Source: Nitratireductor luteus
GTDB lineage: Bacteria > Pseudomonadota > Alphaproteobacteria > Rhizobiales > Rhizobiaceae
Direction: 5' to 3'
NCBI RefSeq assembly: GCF_026162365.1
Contig: NZ_JAOANW010000013.1
Location: forward strand, 103,558-167,557
Length of the DNA stretch: 64,000 nucleotides
The notes beneath the pieces were generated by a model. The model searched no databases. It was not told the origin of the DNA and saw only the letters and a program-made list of their open reading frames with translations. Positions 27,351 to 35,707 of the stretch are shown here, one piece after another; position 1 is the first letter of the stretch, and the number at the start of each line of letters is the position of its first letter. Both the position numbers and the translations under genes were made by a program.

Positions 27351-29114
27351 ATGACAGCAGTTTCAAGCAGTTCCCATCAAAGCGGGGGGAAATGGCGTGA
27401 TGTCCTGATCGAGATGCTACGTGGCATAAGGGCCGCCGTCGTCCGGTTTCCGGTTGTCGTCCTGTTCCTTGTTGCGGCATGCATCTGGGCCAATATCCTC
27501 ATTGCCTATCCCGAAATATCTGTCGGTGCCTTGGAAGCCTACGATTCCAGGCTGGTACTGGGCCTTCTCACCGGCGCCGTTGCGGCACTGGCGGTCACGC
27601 TCTTCTTCGAGCGGCGCGCCGTGCCGCTGGCGGGTCGCCAGGGCGCCGCACTCCTGATCGGGCTGGCCGTCACCGCGCCTTTCGTGATGTCGCAGGCATT
27701 CGCCCTCAGCCCGCCCGCCCTGATTGCCGGCGTTGCCGGCAGCGCTCTTGTCGCGCCCTTCCTTTGGCGCGGGGACAGCGCGTCGTTCTGGATGTTCGGC
27801 GCCAGGGCCGCTTTCGCGGCGCTGCTGGCGGTCCTGGCGCTGGTGCTTTTCGCTGGTGGCATATCGGCGATCCTGGCCAGCCTCACGCATCTGTTCGGCC
27901 TGGAGGTTCCCGACCGGCTCTACCACCACGTATGGGTTTTCACAGGACTCTTCGCCGCGCCGCTGTTCGGCCTCGGGCAACTGCCTGAAGGCTTCGACGA
28001 GGGCCCGGCCCTCGCGCAGACCGGTTTCATGGACCGCGGCATGCGCTCGCTTGGCGATTTCGTGGCGGCGCCGCTGCTCATCGTCTACGCGGTCATCCTG
28101 CATCTTTACGCGCTGAAGATCGTGGTGACGGGCGAGGTGCCGGACGGGCAGATCGGCTGGCTCGTGCTCAGCTACGGCTTCTGCGTTTTCTTCGTTCTTC
28201 TCCTCATCAGCCCCTTTTTCGACCGCGCACGCGCGCCCAGCCGCCTGTTTCTGAGATGGTGGCCGGCGCTCCTGCCGCTTCCGCTGGTGCTGCTCTTTTA
28301 TGCTCTGGCGCTCCGCGTAAACGGTTTCGGGCTGACGCCTGAACGCTATTTCCTCGGGCTGTTCGCCGTGGTGACGCTGGTGGTCCTGCTCTTGCAGCTA
28401 TTGCCCCGCTCAAGGGGCGACATCAGGATTATGGCCACCTTGCCTGCACTGGCGTTCGTTCTGGGCAGCTTCGGCCCGCAAGGTGCCGTCGGGACGTCGA
28501 TCACCAGCCAAACCGCGCGCTTTCAGTCGCTTGTCGCCGGGCAGGCGGCTGATATGGCCTCTCAAGACGAAGCACTGGGCGCGCTGCGGTTCCTCGATCG
28601 CCACGATGCCTTGCCGCCCCTGCCGGACGGCAGCGAAGCCGAAGCGGCCCCCGACGAGCGTGAGAGCCGGTACCGTGCTGTCGCGAAGGCATGGGGCTTG
28701 GACCCCGACAGGCCCGTGGGCAGTTCCTCTGCCTATGTGTTGCGCGACGTGCAGGGGCCTGTCGCGTTCGGCATCGCCGGCTATGATGTGGTCGTTCACA
28801 ATGTGATGCTGAGCGCCGGCAGCAAAACGCCTCTCGAGACGACGTTGCCCGACGGCGACACGCTGACATTTGCCTTGGACGGCGACGCACTCGTGATATC
28901 CGGTGCAGGCGAAAACGTTCGCTTCCCGATCCTGCCGGATCAGTTGCGCAAGCTTGCCGACACGGGTGGAGATGGCCAGAACGAACTCGATCTGACCACC
29001 GGCGGCCGCACGATCAGGATCGTCCCGACGCATTTCTACGCCGACAATGCGGACGACCCGCGATTGCAGTCGATGCAGACGACGATCCTGCTGAACTCTG
29101 CCGACTGGCGGTAA
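27351..29114 (+). CDS. DUF4153 family multi-pass membrane protein
   Basis: The 587-residue protein has about ten hydrophobic helices in residues 30-380 and then a soluble C-terminal part of about 200 residues. The segment APLLIVYAVILHLYALKIVVTGEVPDGQIGW is typical of DUF4153. The function of the family is unknown. It is preceded by a 207-base spacer and stands alone, convergent with trmFO. Confidence 0.75.
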   Translation: MTAVSSSSHQSGGKWRDVLIEMLRGIRAAVVRFPVVVLFLVAACIWANILIAYPEISVGALEAYDSRLVLGLLTGAVAALAVTLFFERRAVPLAGRQGAALLIGLAVTAPFVMSQAFALSPPALIAGVAGSALVAPFLWRGDSASFWMFGARAAFAALLAVLALVLFAGGISAILASLTHLFGLEVPDRLYHHVWVFTGLFAAPLFGLGQLPEGFDEGPALAQTGFMDRGMRSLGDFVAAPLLIVYAVILHLYALKIVVTGEVPDGQIGWLVLSYGFCVFFVLLLISPFFDRARAPSRLFLRWWPALLPLPLVLLFYALALRVNGFGLTPERYFLGLFAVVTLVVLLLQLLPRSRGDIRIMATLPALAFVLGSFGPQGAVGTSITSQTARFQSLVAGQAADMASQDEALGALRFLDRHDALPPLPDGSEAEAAPDERESRYRAVAKAWGLDPDRPVGSSSAYVLRDVQGPVAFGIAGYDVVVHNVMLSAGSKTPLETTLPDGDTLTFALDGDALVISGAGENVRFPILPDQLRKLADTGGDGQNELDLTTGGRTIRIVPTHFYADNADDPRLQSMQTTILLNSADWR

Positions 29115-29135
29115 GGGCGGCGCCCGCCCTTGTCC

Positions 29136-30542
29136 TTATTCGGCGGCGGCTGAAAATTCGCCGCCGAGCCACTGCCGGCAGTCGGCGAGCGCCCGCGCGC
29201 TCAAGGCACGCTTCCTGGCGACGGACTTTTCCTTGCCACGGAACCGCTTTCCCTCGGGCTTTTCCACTTCGACCGGCGGAAACAGGCCGAAATTGATGTT
29301 CATCGGCTGGAAGGAGCGCTTGCCGGGCTCATCGTCGGAAAGGATATGACCACCGGTGATATGGCCCAGAAGCGCGCCGAACGCGGTGGTAAGCGGCGGC
29401 GGGGGAGCAGCCTGGCCGAGCCGCGCGGCAGCGGCGAAACGGCCGGCCAGGAGACCGATGGCAGCACTCTCTACATAGCCTTCGCACCCGGTGATCTGTC
29501 CGGCAAAGCGCAGGCCCGGCCGTGACTTGAGCTGCAGCGTCGGATCCAGCAGGGCCGGCGAATTGATGTAGGTGTTGCGGTGCAGGCCGCCCAAGCGGGC
29601 GAACTCCGCGTTCTCCAATCCTGGAATCATGCGGAATATGCGCGCCTGCTCGCCATATTTCAGCTTCGTCTGAAAGCCGACCATATTGTAGAGCGTTCCC
29701 AGTGCATTGTCCTGGCGGAGCTGGACGACGGCATAGGGCTTTTCGTCCGGCTGGTGCGCGTTGGTGAGTCCCATCGGCTTCATCGGTCCGTGGCGCAACG
29801 TCTCCGGCCCCCGCTCGGCCATCACCTCGATGGGCAGGCAACCGTCGAAATAGGGCGTTCCTTCCCATTCCTTGAACTCGGTCTTCTCGCCCTGGATGAG
29901 CGCCTGGATGAAGGCCTCGTACTGCGCTTTGTCCATAGGGCAGTTGATATAGTCCTTGCCGGTGCCGCCAGGCCCAACCTTATCGTAGCGCGACTGGAAC
30001 CAGCATGTGTCGAGGTCGATAGAGTCGAAATGGACGATGGGCGCGATCGCGTCGAAGAAGGCCAGCGCCTTCTCGTCGGTCTGGGTGGCGATCGCCTCGG
30101 CCAGGGCAGGGGCGGTGAGGGGACCGGTCGCGATGATGGCCTGGTCCCAGTCCTCCGGCGGCAGGCCGGTGACTTCCTCTCGGGCGATCGTGATCAGCGG
30201 GTGGTCCTCGATCGCCTTGGTCACCGCATCGGAAAAGCCGTCGCGGTCGACGGCAAGCGCCCCGCCGGCCGGAACCTGGTTGGCATCGCCCGCGCGCATG
30301 ATCAGCGACCTGGCCAGCCGCATTTCCGCATGGAGCACGCCGACCGCGTTCGTCTCCGCGTCGTCGGAACGGAAGGAGTTGGAGCAGACGAGCTCGGCAA
30401 GACCGTCGGTCCTGTGCGCCTCGGTGCCGCGCACGGGCCGCATTTCGTGGAGGATAACGGGTACGCCGGCCTGCGCAGCCTGCCAGGCCGCTTCCGAGCC
30501 GGCCAGTCCGCCGCCGATGATGTGGATTGGTTTGTCTATCAT
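29136..30542 (-). CDS. trmFO: Methylenetetrahydrofolate-tRNA-(uracil-5-)-methyltransferase TrmFO
   Basis: The 468-residue flavoprotein makes ribothymidine-54 in tRNA with methylene-THF as carbon donor. The N-terminal FAD-binding motif [16 protein letters not shown], the conserved HEMRP and CSNSFRSD blocks, and the [11 protein letters not shown] segment near residue 350 are seen. It starts at ATG 30542 (MIDKPIH); longer frames upstream overlap the divergent gene. It is convergent with the DUF4153 gene. Confidence 0.94.
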   Translation of the reverse strand: MIDKPIHIIGGGLAGSEAAWQAAQAGVPVILHEMRPVRGTEAHRTDGLAELVCSNSFRSDDAETNAVGVLHAEMRLARSLIMRAGDANQVPAGGALAVDRDGFSDAVTKAIEDHPLITIAREEVTGLPPEDWDQAIIATGPLTAPALAEAIATQTDEKALAFFDAIAPIVHFDSIDLDTCWFQSRYDKVGPGGTGKDYINCPMDKAQYEAFIQALIQGEKTEFKEWEGTPYFDGCLPIEVMAERGPETLRHGPMKPMGLTNAHQPDEKPYAVVQLRQDNALGTLYNMVGFQTKLKYGEQARIFRMIPGLENAEFARLGGLHRNTYINSPALLDPTLQLKSRPGLRFAGQITGCEGYVESAAIGLLAGRFAAAARLGQAAPPPPLTTAFGALLGHITGGHILSDDEPGKRSFQPMNINFGLFPPVEVEKPEGKRFRGKEKSVARKRALSARALADCRQWLGGEFSAAAE

Positions 30543-30643
30543 GACGCGGAGATAAGCCCATGGGAGCGCGAATGCAATCGATACGGGCCGCCCGGGAGCG
30601 CGGCTATCACGCAATTGCGGCGGACAGCCGGGAACCCTATCCT

Positions 30644-31237
30644 ATGCCAATGACGATTGGATACGCACGCGCCGTCGCAATCACGATTCTGACGCTTGCC
30701 ATGCAGGCGGCGAACGCCTGGCCCGCCTTCGCCAACAAAGGCAAGCTGTATTTGTGCAGCGGCTACAGTTGCGCCTACAAGACGGCATTGCCGCTGACGC
30801 CGGCTTTCCGAAACAAGCTGGCGGGCATCATGGCCTCCGGCGGTGCTTCGGCACATGCCGAGCGGAAGGCCGTTTCGCGCGCAGTCCAGTATTTCGAGCG
30901 CGTCGCGACCGCCATGATCGGGACGAAGGACGGGCCGAAGGGCGAGATCAGCGGCAGCCGCGTCTACGGCCAGATGGACTGTATTGACGAGTCGAGCAAT
31001 ACGGGCGCACTGCTGGACTATCTTCAGAGGGAGAGGCTGATGCGCCATCACGAGAGCCGCCCGCCCGCGTCGCGGGGCGCTTTCATCGATGGGCGCTATC
31101 CCCATTCGACGGCGGTGCTGAGTGAAAAGAACGGGGAATTATGGGCGGTCGACAGCTGGTACGAGCCGGCAGGCGGTGCGCCCGACATGATGCCGCTCGC
31201 CGAATGGCGCAAGCGCGGTGTTGGCGGCGCGCGATAG
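30644..31237 (+). CDS. Exported protein of unknown function
   Basis: The 197-residue protein starts with a signal peptide (about residues 1-25, AVAITILTLAMQAANA) and has a mature domain with CSGYSC, MDCIDES and ALLDYLQRERLM motifs. The block MDCIDESSNT is well structured and the cysteines suggest a periplasmic fold. Relatives in rhizobia seem to exist but without an assigned role. It starts at ATG 30644 or 30650. It is convergent with the small RNA/DUF1127 unit. Confidence 0.72.
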   Translation: MPMTIGYARAVAITILTLAMQAANAWPAFANKGKLYLCSGYSCAYKTALPLTPAFRNKLAGIMASGGASAHAERKAVSRAVQYFERVATAMIGTKDGPKGEISGSRVYGQMDCIDESSNTGALLDYLQRERLMRHHESRPPASRGAFIDGRYPHSTAVLSEKNGELWAVDSWYEPAGGAPDMMPLAEWRKRGVGGAR

Positions 31238-31274
31238 GGTCGGCTCCTGGCCAGCGCAATTTTTCAGGGGAGCG

Positions 31275-31405
31275 AACGCGCAAAAAACAACACCCGCCGG
31301 GGGAGGAGGTCCGGCGGGTGTCGTTTTGATCGACCGACAATCGGGAGGAGGTGAAAGTCGGCCGCGTTCGACAGGACTGGGAGGAGGTAGTCCCGCCGAA
31401 ATCTA
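31275..31405 (-). ncRNA. Three-hairpin anti-Shine-Dalgarno RNA (CcsR/cuckoo-like) downstream of the DUF1127 gene
   Basis: On the minus strand three consecutive stem-loops each present the loop ACCTCCTCCC. Hairpin 1 is 31393-31374 (stem GGACT/AGTCC). Hairpin 2 is 31361-31334 (stem CCGAC/GTCGG). Hairpin 3 is 31321-31290, with an 11-base-pair stem followed by TTGTTTTTTG, so it is also the terminator. The loop is complementary to Shine-Dalgarno sequences. This layout, behind a DUF1127 gene on the same strand, matches the CCUCCUCCC-motif RNAs (CcsR in Rhodobacter, cuckoo RNAs) cut from the DUF1127 mRNA. The ends given are estimates. Confidence 0.82.
31278..31321 (-). terminator. Rho-independent terminator of the DUF1127/anti-SD RNA unit
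   Basis: An 11-base-pair perfect stem (31290-31300 with 31311-31321) has a ten-base loop. On the minus strand it is followed by TTGTTTTTT. It could also stop the convergent exported-protein gene, with a weaker CGTTTTG run on the plus strand. Confidence 0.88.
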
Positions 31406-31415
31406 TTTTCTTTCG

Positions 31416-31556
31416 TTAGAGCGACTTGCGCGCCACGAAAGGAATGTCGCCGCGTGCGATACCGAGGTCGCTCAATTCCCGGGTGGAAAGGCGGCTCAGC
31501 TCGGTAACCGTCTGCCGGTAGCGGCGCCAGTTACGGTAATTGCGAATGATGTTCAT
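31416..31556 (-). CDS. DUF1127 family small protein
   Basis: This 46-residue basic protein reads MNIIRNYRNWRRYRQTVTEL and continues SRLSTRELSDLGIARGDIPF to the end VARKSL. The core ELSxLSTRELSDLGIxRxDI is the DUF1127 signature. A Shine-Dalgarno-like AGGA lies seven bases upstream of the ATG. DUF1127 proteins in alphaproteobacteria are arginine-rich and RNA-binding; CcaF1 of Rhodobacter affects processing of CcsR RNAs. It lies directly upstream of the three anti-SD hairpins on the same strand, which supports that kind of partnership. Confidence 0.9.
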   Translation of the reverse strand: MNIIRNYRNWRRYRQTVTELSRLSTRELSDLGIARGDIPFVARKSL

Positions 31557-31643
31557 TTTTCCTGCTCACTTCGTATCGGAGAATTGTTCGTCCGTCTTGC
31601 GATGAACAGATAAGAGCGTTCGCCATGCAGAGGAAGAGATAAT

Positions 31644-31673
31644 GTTGCATAGCAGCAATGCATATTGTGCAAC
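31644..31673. promoter_or_regulatory. Nested dyad upstream of the DUF1127 gene
   Basis: GTTGCA and TGCAAC frame the site, and an inner TGCAT-N7-ATGCA is present. It lies about 90-120 bases upstream of the start codon. Some DUF1127 genes of Brucella are activated by the LysR-type regulator VtlR, and LysR sites are dyads of this size, so such a site is possible but not shown. Confidence 0.35.
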
Positions 31674-31900
31674 GCACCATTATCGCGCCGCAATGCGCCC
31701 CACCTTTCGCCGCACACGTCAATTGGAGGGAAAAGAGCGCCTTTTTCCGGTGGCCGGCAGACGTTGTTGGAAAACTGTTCCGCTTGCAGGATGCTGCAGT
31801 CAGGTGACTTCATCGACAGCTGCGGAAATGCGGTAAAACCAAAAGACGGAGCGTGCTTTGCGCATCTAAAAGGACGCTCGGCGCTCCATCGCGGAAAAAA

Positions 31901-31922
31901 GCCTGTTTTTCAGGCAATTTTC
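31901..31922 (+). terminator. Terminator-like hairpin before tRNA-Leu
   Basis: GCCTG (31901-31905) and CAGGC (31911-31915) form a stem with a five-T loop, preceded by an A-run and followed by AATTTTCC. The short stem makes it weak. It might end an unannotated RNA in the preceding 80 bases. Confidence 0.35.
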
Positions 31923-31924
31923 CT

Positions 31925-31952
31925 TTGATAGACCAAGGGCAGGTGATATAGA
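31925..31952 (+). promoter_or_regulatory. Sigma-70 type promoter of tRNA-Leu
   Basis: TTGATA (31925-31930) and TATAGA (31947-31952) are separated by 16 bases. The tRNA begins 34 bases after the -10 element. Confidence 0.5.
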
Positions 31953-31985
31953 ACCCCGCGCTTTCGGGAGCGCTCTGCTTTCGAA

Positions 31986-32070
31986 GCGGGTGTGGTGGAA
32001 CTGGTAGACACGCCAGATTTAGGTTCTGGTGGCGCAAGCCGTGGGGGTTCAAGTCCCTCCACCCGCACCA
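31986..32070 (+). tRNA. tRNA-Leu (anticodon TAG)
   Basis: The 85-base sequence folds as a class II tRNA with a GCGGGTG acceptor stem, TGGTAGACACG D-arm, anticodon stem CCAGA around TTTAGGT (anticodon TAG), a long variable arm, GGTTCAAGTCC T-arm and an encoded CCA end. It lies upstream of tig. Confidence 0.96.
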
Positions 32071-32158
32071 GACAGGCCACCCCCGAGACGGATTTCTTCG
32101 GCAGGCTCAACGGTGAAACGCCGCGCAAGCGGCGATGAGTGAACACAAAGGTTTAATA

Positions 32159-33595
32159 ATGCAGGTAACCGAGACTCTAAACTCAGGTCTTAAGCGCGAG
32201 ATCAAAGTCACCGTGCCGGCCAAGGACCTCGAGTCCAGGCTGATGGAGCGTCTCGAGGACGCAAAGTCCAAGGTGCGGCTGAAGGGCTTTCGCCCCGGCA
32301 AGGTGCCGCTGCAGCATCTGCGCAATATCTACGGCAAGTCCTTGATGGCCGAAGTGGTCAATGAAATTCTGTCCGATTCCTCCAAGTCGATCATCTCCGA
32401 GCGCGGCGAAAAGCCGGCCATGCAGCCGGAAATCGATATGACCGAGGACGAGAAGGAAGCCGAGAAGGTTTTGGCCGGCGGCGCCGATTTCGAGTTTACG
32501 ATGAGCTACGAAGTCATCCCGCCGATCGAGATCAAGGATTTCTCCGAGATCAAGGTGACGCGTCCCGTCTATGACGTGTCGGAGGACGAGGTCGAGGAGC
32601 AGGTCAAGCGCATCGCCGATTCGGCCCGCACCTATAAGGCCAAATCCGGCAAGGCCAAGGAGGGCGACAAGGTCACCATCGACTACGCCGGCAAGATCGA
32701 CGGCGAGTTGTTCGACGGCGGCGCTGCCGAGGATTCCGATGTCGTGATCGGCCATAACCAGTTCATTCCCGGCTTCGAAGAGCAGCTCGTCGGCGTGAAG
32801 GCGGGCGACAAGACGACCATCAAGGTCAAGTTCCCCGACGAGTACGCGGCGGAGCACCTGGCCGGCAAGGAAGCCGAATTCGACGTCACCGTGAAGGAAG
32901 TGTCCGAGGCCGACGAATTGGTCATCGACGACGAATTGGCCAAGACGCTTGGGCTGGAATCGGCCGACAAGCTGCGCGAGATCGTCCGCGGGCAGCTCGA
33001 GAATCAGTTCGGCCAGGTGACGCGACAGAAGGCCAAGCGCCAGCTTCTCGACGCTCTCGACGAAGCCTACAAGTTCGAGGCACCCTCGAAGCTGGTGGAA
33101 GCCGAGTTCGAGAATATCTGGAACCAGGTGACCCGCGATCTCGAAAGCGCCGGCCGCACCTTCGCGGATGAGGAGACGACCGAGGAGGAGGCACGCACCG
33201 AGTATCAGCGCCTGGCCGAGCGCCGCGTGCGCCTCGGCCTTGTTCTGGCGCAGATCGGCGAGGAAGCCGGCGTCGAGGTCGGCGAGGATGAGATGCAGCG
33301 CGCGCTGATCGAATCGATCCGCCGCTACCCGCAGCATCAGCAGCAGGAAATCTACGACTTCTACCGTCAGAACCCGCAGGCGCTGGCCAATGTCCGCGCG
33401 CCCCTGTTCGAGGAGAAGGTTGTCGACCACCTGTTGGCCAAGGCCGACGTGACCGACAAGAAAGTTGGCCGCGAAGAACTGCTGGCCGACGACGAGGACG
33501 AGGCGGACGCCAAGCCCGCCGCCGAGAAGAAGCCGGCCAAGAAGAAGGCCGCTCCGAAAAAGAAGGCAGCCAAGGCCGAAGGCGACGCTGAGTAA
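32159..33595 (+). CDS. tig: Trigger factor
   Basis: The 478-residue ribosome-bound chaperone and prolyl isomerase has the N-terminal ribosome-binding domain with the [13 protein letters not shown] signature, an FKBP domain at about 155-245 ([20 protein letters not shown]) and the C-terminal chaperone domain. The last 45 residues are a lysine/alanine-rich tail, longer than in enterobacteria. ATG 32159 (MQVTETL) is chosen over 32135. A strong terminator follows. Confidence 0.96.
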   Translation: MQVTETLNSGLKREIKVTVPAKDLESRLMERLEDAKSKVRLKGFRPGKVPLQHLRNIYGKSLMAEVVNEILSDSSKSIISERGEKPAMQPEIDMTEDEKEAEKVLAGGADFEFTMSYEVIPPIEIKDFSEIKVTRPVYDVSEDEVEEQVKRIADSARTYKAKSGKAKEGDKVTIDYAGKIDGELFDGGAAEDSDVVIGHNQFIPGFEEQLVGVKAGDKTTIKVKFPDEYAAEHLAGKEAEFDVTVKEVSEADELVIDDELAKTLGLESADKLREIVRGQLENQFGQVTRQKAKRQLLDALDEAYKFEAPSKLVEAEFENIWNQVTRDLESAGRTFADEETTEEEARTEYQRLAERRVRLGLVLAQIGEEAGVEVGEDEMQRALIESIRRYPQHQQQEIYDFYRQNPQALANVRAPLFEEKVVDHLLAKADVTDKKVGREELLADDEDEADAKPAAEKKPAKKKAAPKKKAAKAEGDAE

Positions 33596-33616
33596 AAACC
33601 CGCCTGAGACACGATC

Positions 33617-33646
33617 TGAAAAAGCCCCGGTTCTCCGGGGCTTTTT
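33617..33646 (+). terminator. Terminator after tig
   Basis: AAAAAGCCCCGG and CCGGGGCTTTTT form a 12-base-pair stem with loop TTCT, 22 bases after the stop codon. Confidence 0.95.
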
Positions 33647-33832
33647 GTTGGATCAAGGACATGTGCCGCGTGGTGCTTCGCGAACGGGGCTGCCTGCGGG
33701 AGCAGTTCCAGAAAAGGTGAAAGCGGGTTTGCCGCCTGCGATGGTGCGAAATCAGACAGTCGGATCGTTTCGCCGTCTCTGACAAATGGTGAAACAACTT
33801 CAGAAACAGGCAAGCCGGCTATGGAGGATGCA

Positions 33833-34522
33833 ATGACGGAATGGGCAGTCGATGCGGTCTTCGTCGGCGCGCTGAGGCCGCTTGGTCCGCGCGGTGTGCC
33901 GAGCGGCATATTCAAGCAGGAGGCGACGGGCCCGGTTGCTGTGGGAACGACCGGCCTTGCTGGCGATCATCAGGGCGACACGCGCGTTCATGGCGGGCCG
34001 GAGAAGGCGCTGCACCTTTATCCTGCTCGGCACTACCGGTCGTGGCGCCGCGAACTGCCGGAAAAGGCAGGCTCATTCACCGCCGGGGCCTTCGGCGAGA
34101 ACCTCTCCGTCTCGGGCATCGGCGAGGACGACATCTGCATCGGCGACACGCTGCAACTGGGCACCGCACTGGTGCAGTTTTCGCAAGGGCGCCAGCCTTG
34201 CTGGAAGCTGAACGAGCGCTTCGGCGAGAAGACCATGGCTGCCCGCGTCCAGGAAACCGGTCGCACCGGCTGGTATTTCCGCGTGCTGAAAGAGGGGACC
34301 GTCGCCGCGGGCGACCGCCTGGCGCTGATGGAGCGTCCCCAGCCGGATTGGACGCTGGCCCGCGTCACGGGACTGCTTTACCGCGACATGCTGAATTACG
34401 AGGCACTGGCCGAACTCGCCGAGAATGCCTTCCTCGCTGAAAGCTGGCGCAAGCTCGCGCAGCGCCGGCTGGAGCGGGGCCAGGTGGAGGACTGGTCGAA
34501 GCGGCTGGAAGGCTCGTCTTGA
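33833..34522 (+). CDS. MOSC domain protein, YiiM-like
   Basis: The 229-residue protein has a MOSC domain (molybdenum cofactor sulfurase C-terminal). The family motifs HGGPEKALHLYPARHY, AGAFGENLSVSG and SQGRQPCWKLNERF hold the conserved Cys thought to handle the substrate. E. coli YiiM reduces N-hydroxylated compounds with a molybdenum cofactor. GGAGG lies five bases before ATG 33833, which decides the start over ATG 33821. It is convergent with the XRE regulator. Confidence 0.87.
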   Translation: MTEWAVDAVFVGALRPLGPRGVPSGIFKQEATGPVAVGTTGLAGDHQGDTRVHGGPEKALHLYPARHYRSWRRELPEKAGSFTAGAFGENLSVSGIGEDDICIGDTLQLGTALVQFSQGRQPCWKLNERFGEKTMAARVQETGRTGWYFRVLKEGTVAAGDRLALMERPQPDWTLARVTGLLYRDMLNYEALAELAENAFLAESWRKLAQRRLERGQVEDWSKRLEGSS

Positions 34523-34581
34523 AGTTATTTCCAGCCGGTTGACGTCCATTTTCAGCGGAAACGCGGTAGAACGGGACGTTA

Positions 34582-35499
34582 TCAGACGGAAATCCCGTAT
34601 TTCTGCACCATCGCTTCCAGATAATCTGCCGCATCGGCGCCCTTGAGTGCTTCGTCCCAGAGACGGGCAGCGATGTCCTCGTGCAGCTGCATGGCCTCCG
34701 GCGCCGATGTGATGAGCGCCACGCCTACGCGGATATTCGGCTGCTCGCCCAGGCGGAAAGGACTGATGGCCAGGACCGAACGGTCGGCCTGCCGGAATAT
34801 CTGGAAGCTGGTGGCGGGCACCGGTTCGCGTACGACGCCGATCTGCACGCCGATCGGCTGGTTGCGCAGCGTCTTGATAATGTGCTCCGCCTCGCGGCGA
34901 GCCTTGAGGCGGCGCTCGTCTACGAGGCTCTGCGGCAGGTCGTGGCGGCCGATGAGGCCATGCAGGAGGAAGCGTTCAAGGTCCGCCGTGGCGATCAGGC
35001 TGACGATCAGCGGGCGCCGCATCCTGAAGGCCGTCTTGCGGGCCTTCAGGATGTCGAGCAGCGCCTCGATCGTTTGCGAAGCTTCGTGGCTGGCCGATGC
35101 GCCATCGGGAACCGATTCGGCAAGCACTTCCTGCAGCTCTGAATCATAGTTGTCCGACGTCAGCAGGTAGGACACGGGGCTGAAAAGGCCGATGATCTGC
35201 TGGCACTCGGCCTCCAACTGCCTCATGCGCTCGAAGAACGCCGTCGCCGAGCTTACATATTCCACGCCGACCCCCATGAGGCTGGGCAGCGAAACGCCCA
35301 ACTCGTCCGCAATGGCGGTAAGCATCTCGATCTTGCGGATCTGGCCCTTTTCGGCCCGGTAGAGTGCAGCCCGCGAGATGCCGAGCCTCAAGGCGAGCGT
35401 CTCGGGCGCAATACCCTGGCCGATACGGTAGGCCCGCAGCCGCGCCCCGATATCGCTAAAGCGTAAAGGTGCGTTGAGGGGAGACTTGTTATCCGCCAC
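34582..35499 (-). CDS. XRE-family transcriptional regulator, likely of the TRAP/pyrimidine operon
   Basis: The 305-residue protein has an N-terminal helix-turn-helix domain (about residues 16-72: IGARLRAYRIGQGI to ELGVSLPSLMG) and a long C-terminal region of about 230 residues without a named domain that I recognise. That region could be a ligand-sensing domain. It is divergent from dctP with 208 bases between the starts, which include a 9-4-9 inverted repeat beside a sigma-70 promoter. It probably binds there and reports a pyrimidine or carboxylate signal; this is inference from position. Confidence 0.82.
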   Translation of the reverse strand: MADNKSPLNAPLRFSDIGARLRAYRIGQGIAPETLALRLGISRAALYRAEKGQIRKIEMLTAIADELGVSLPSLMGVGVEYVSSATAFFERMRQLEAECQQIIGLFSPVSYLLTSDNYDSELQEVLAESVPDGASASHEASQTIEALLDILKARKTAFRMRRPLIVSLIATADLERFLLHGLIGRHDLPQSLVDERRLKARREAEHIIKTLRNQPIGVQIGVVREPVPATSFQIFRQADRSVLAISPFRLGEQPNIRVGVALITSAPEAMQLHEDIAARLWDEALKGADAADYLEAMVQKYGISV

Positions 35500-35611
35500 G
35501 TTGTATCCGCATTGCAGTTGCTGTCGAAGTCGTTATCGGATTGCGGCGTCGAATTTGTCAACAGCAGGCTCATACACAGAGACAAAAATCAATAAAGACA
35601 TGACCCTGCAG

Positions 35612-35633
35612 AAAATCTCAAAAATGAGATTTT
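35612..35633. promoter_or_regulatory. Inverted-repeat operator upstream of dctP
   Basis: AAAATCTCA (35612-35620) and TGAGATTTT (35625-35633) form a perfect 9-4-9 dyad. It ends three bases before the -35 box, a good position for a dimeric regulator to control RNA polymerase. Confidence 0.65.
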
Positions 35634-35636
35634 TCA

Positions 35637-35665
35637 TTGACAGCCATAGCGGCTGTTCTTAGGCT
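35637..35665 (+). promoter_or_regulatory. Sigma-70 type promoter of the TRAP operon
   Basis: TTGACA (35637-35642) is a perfect -35 box; TAGGCT (35660-35665) is a moderate -10 at the ideal 17-base spacing. The dctP start codon lies 42 bases downstream. Confidence 0.65.
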
Positions 35666-35707
35666 AGGTTTTTCAGAAGTACCGTCAGGCAACAGAGAGG
35701 TGGAACC

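Larger units (their letters stand above)
31557..31985. other. Intergenic region between DUF1127 gene and tRNA-Leu
   Basis: This 429-base stretch has no convincing protein gene. It holds nested dyads (GTTGCA 31644-31649 with TGCAAC 31668-31673, and TGCAT 31646-31650 with ATGCA 31658-31662) upstream of the DUF1127 gene. It also holds a folded segment with a terminator-like hairpin at 31848-31925, and the tRNA-Leu promoter at 31925-31952. Confidence 0.6.

Noticed and set aside
31301..31388. Three regularly spaced GGGAGGAGGT units looked like ribosome sites or a tiny CRISPR-like repeat
   Set aside because: The spacing is uneven, spacers are short, no start codons follow, and each unit is the loop of a hairpin on the minus strand, which the anti-SD RNA explains better.
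33690..33790. Possible gene or strong regulatory site between tig and the MOSC gene
   Set aside because: The segment looks like a degenerate rhizobial palindrome (GGAGCAGTTCCAGAAAAGG start) without clear pairing; no gene is seen.
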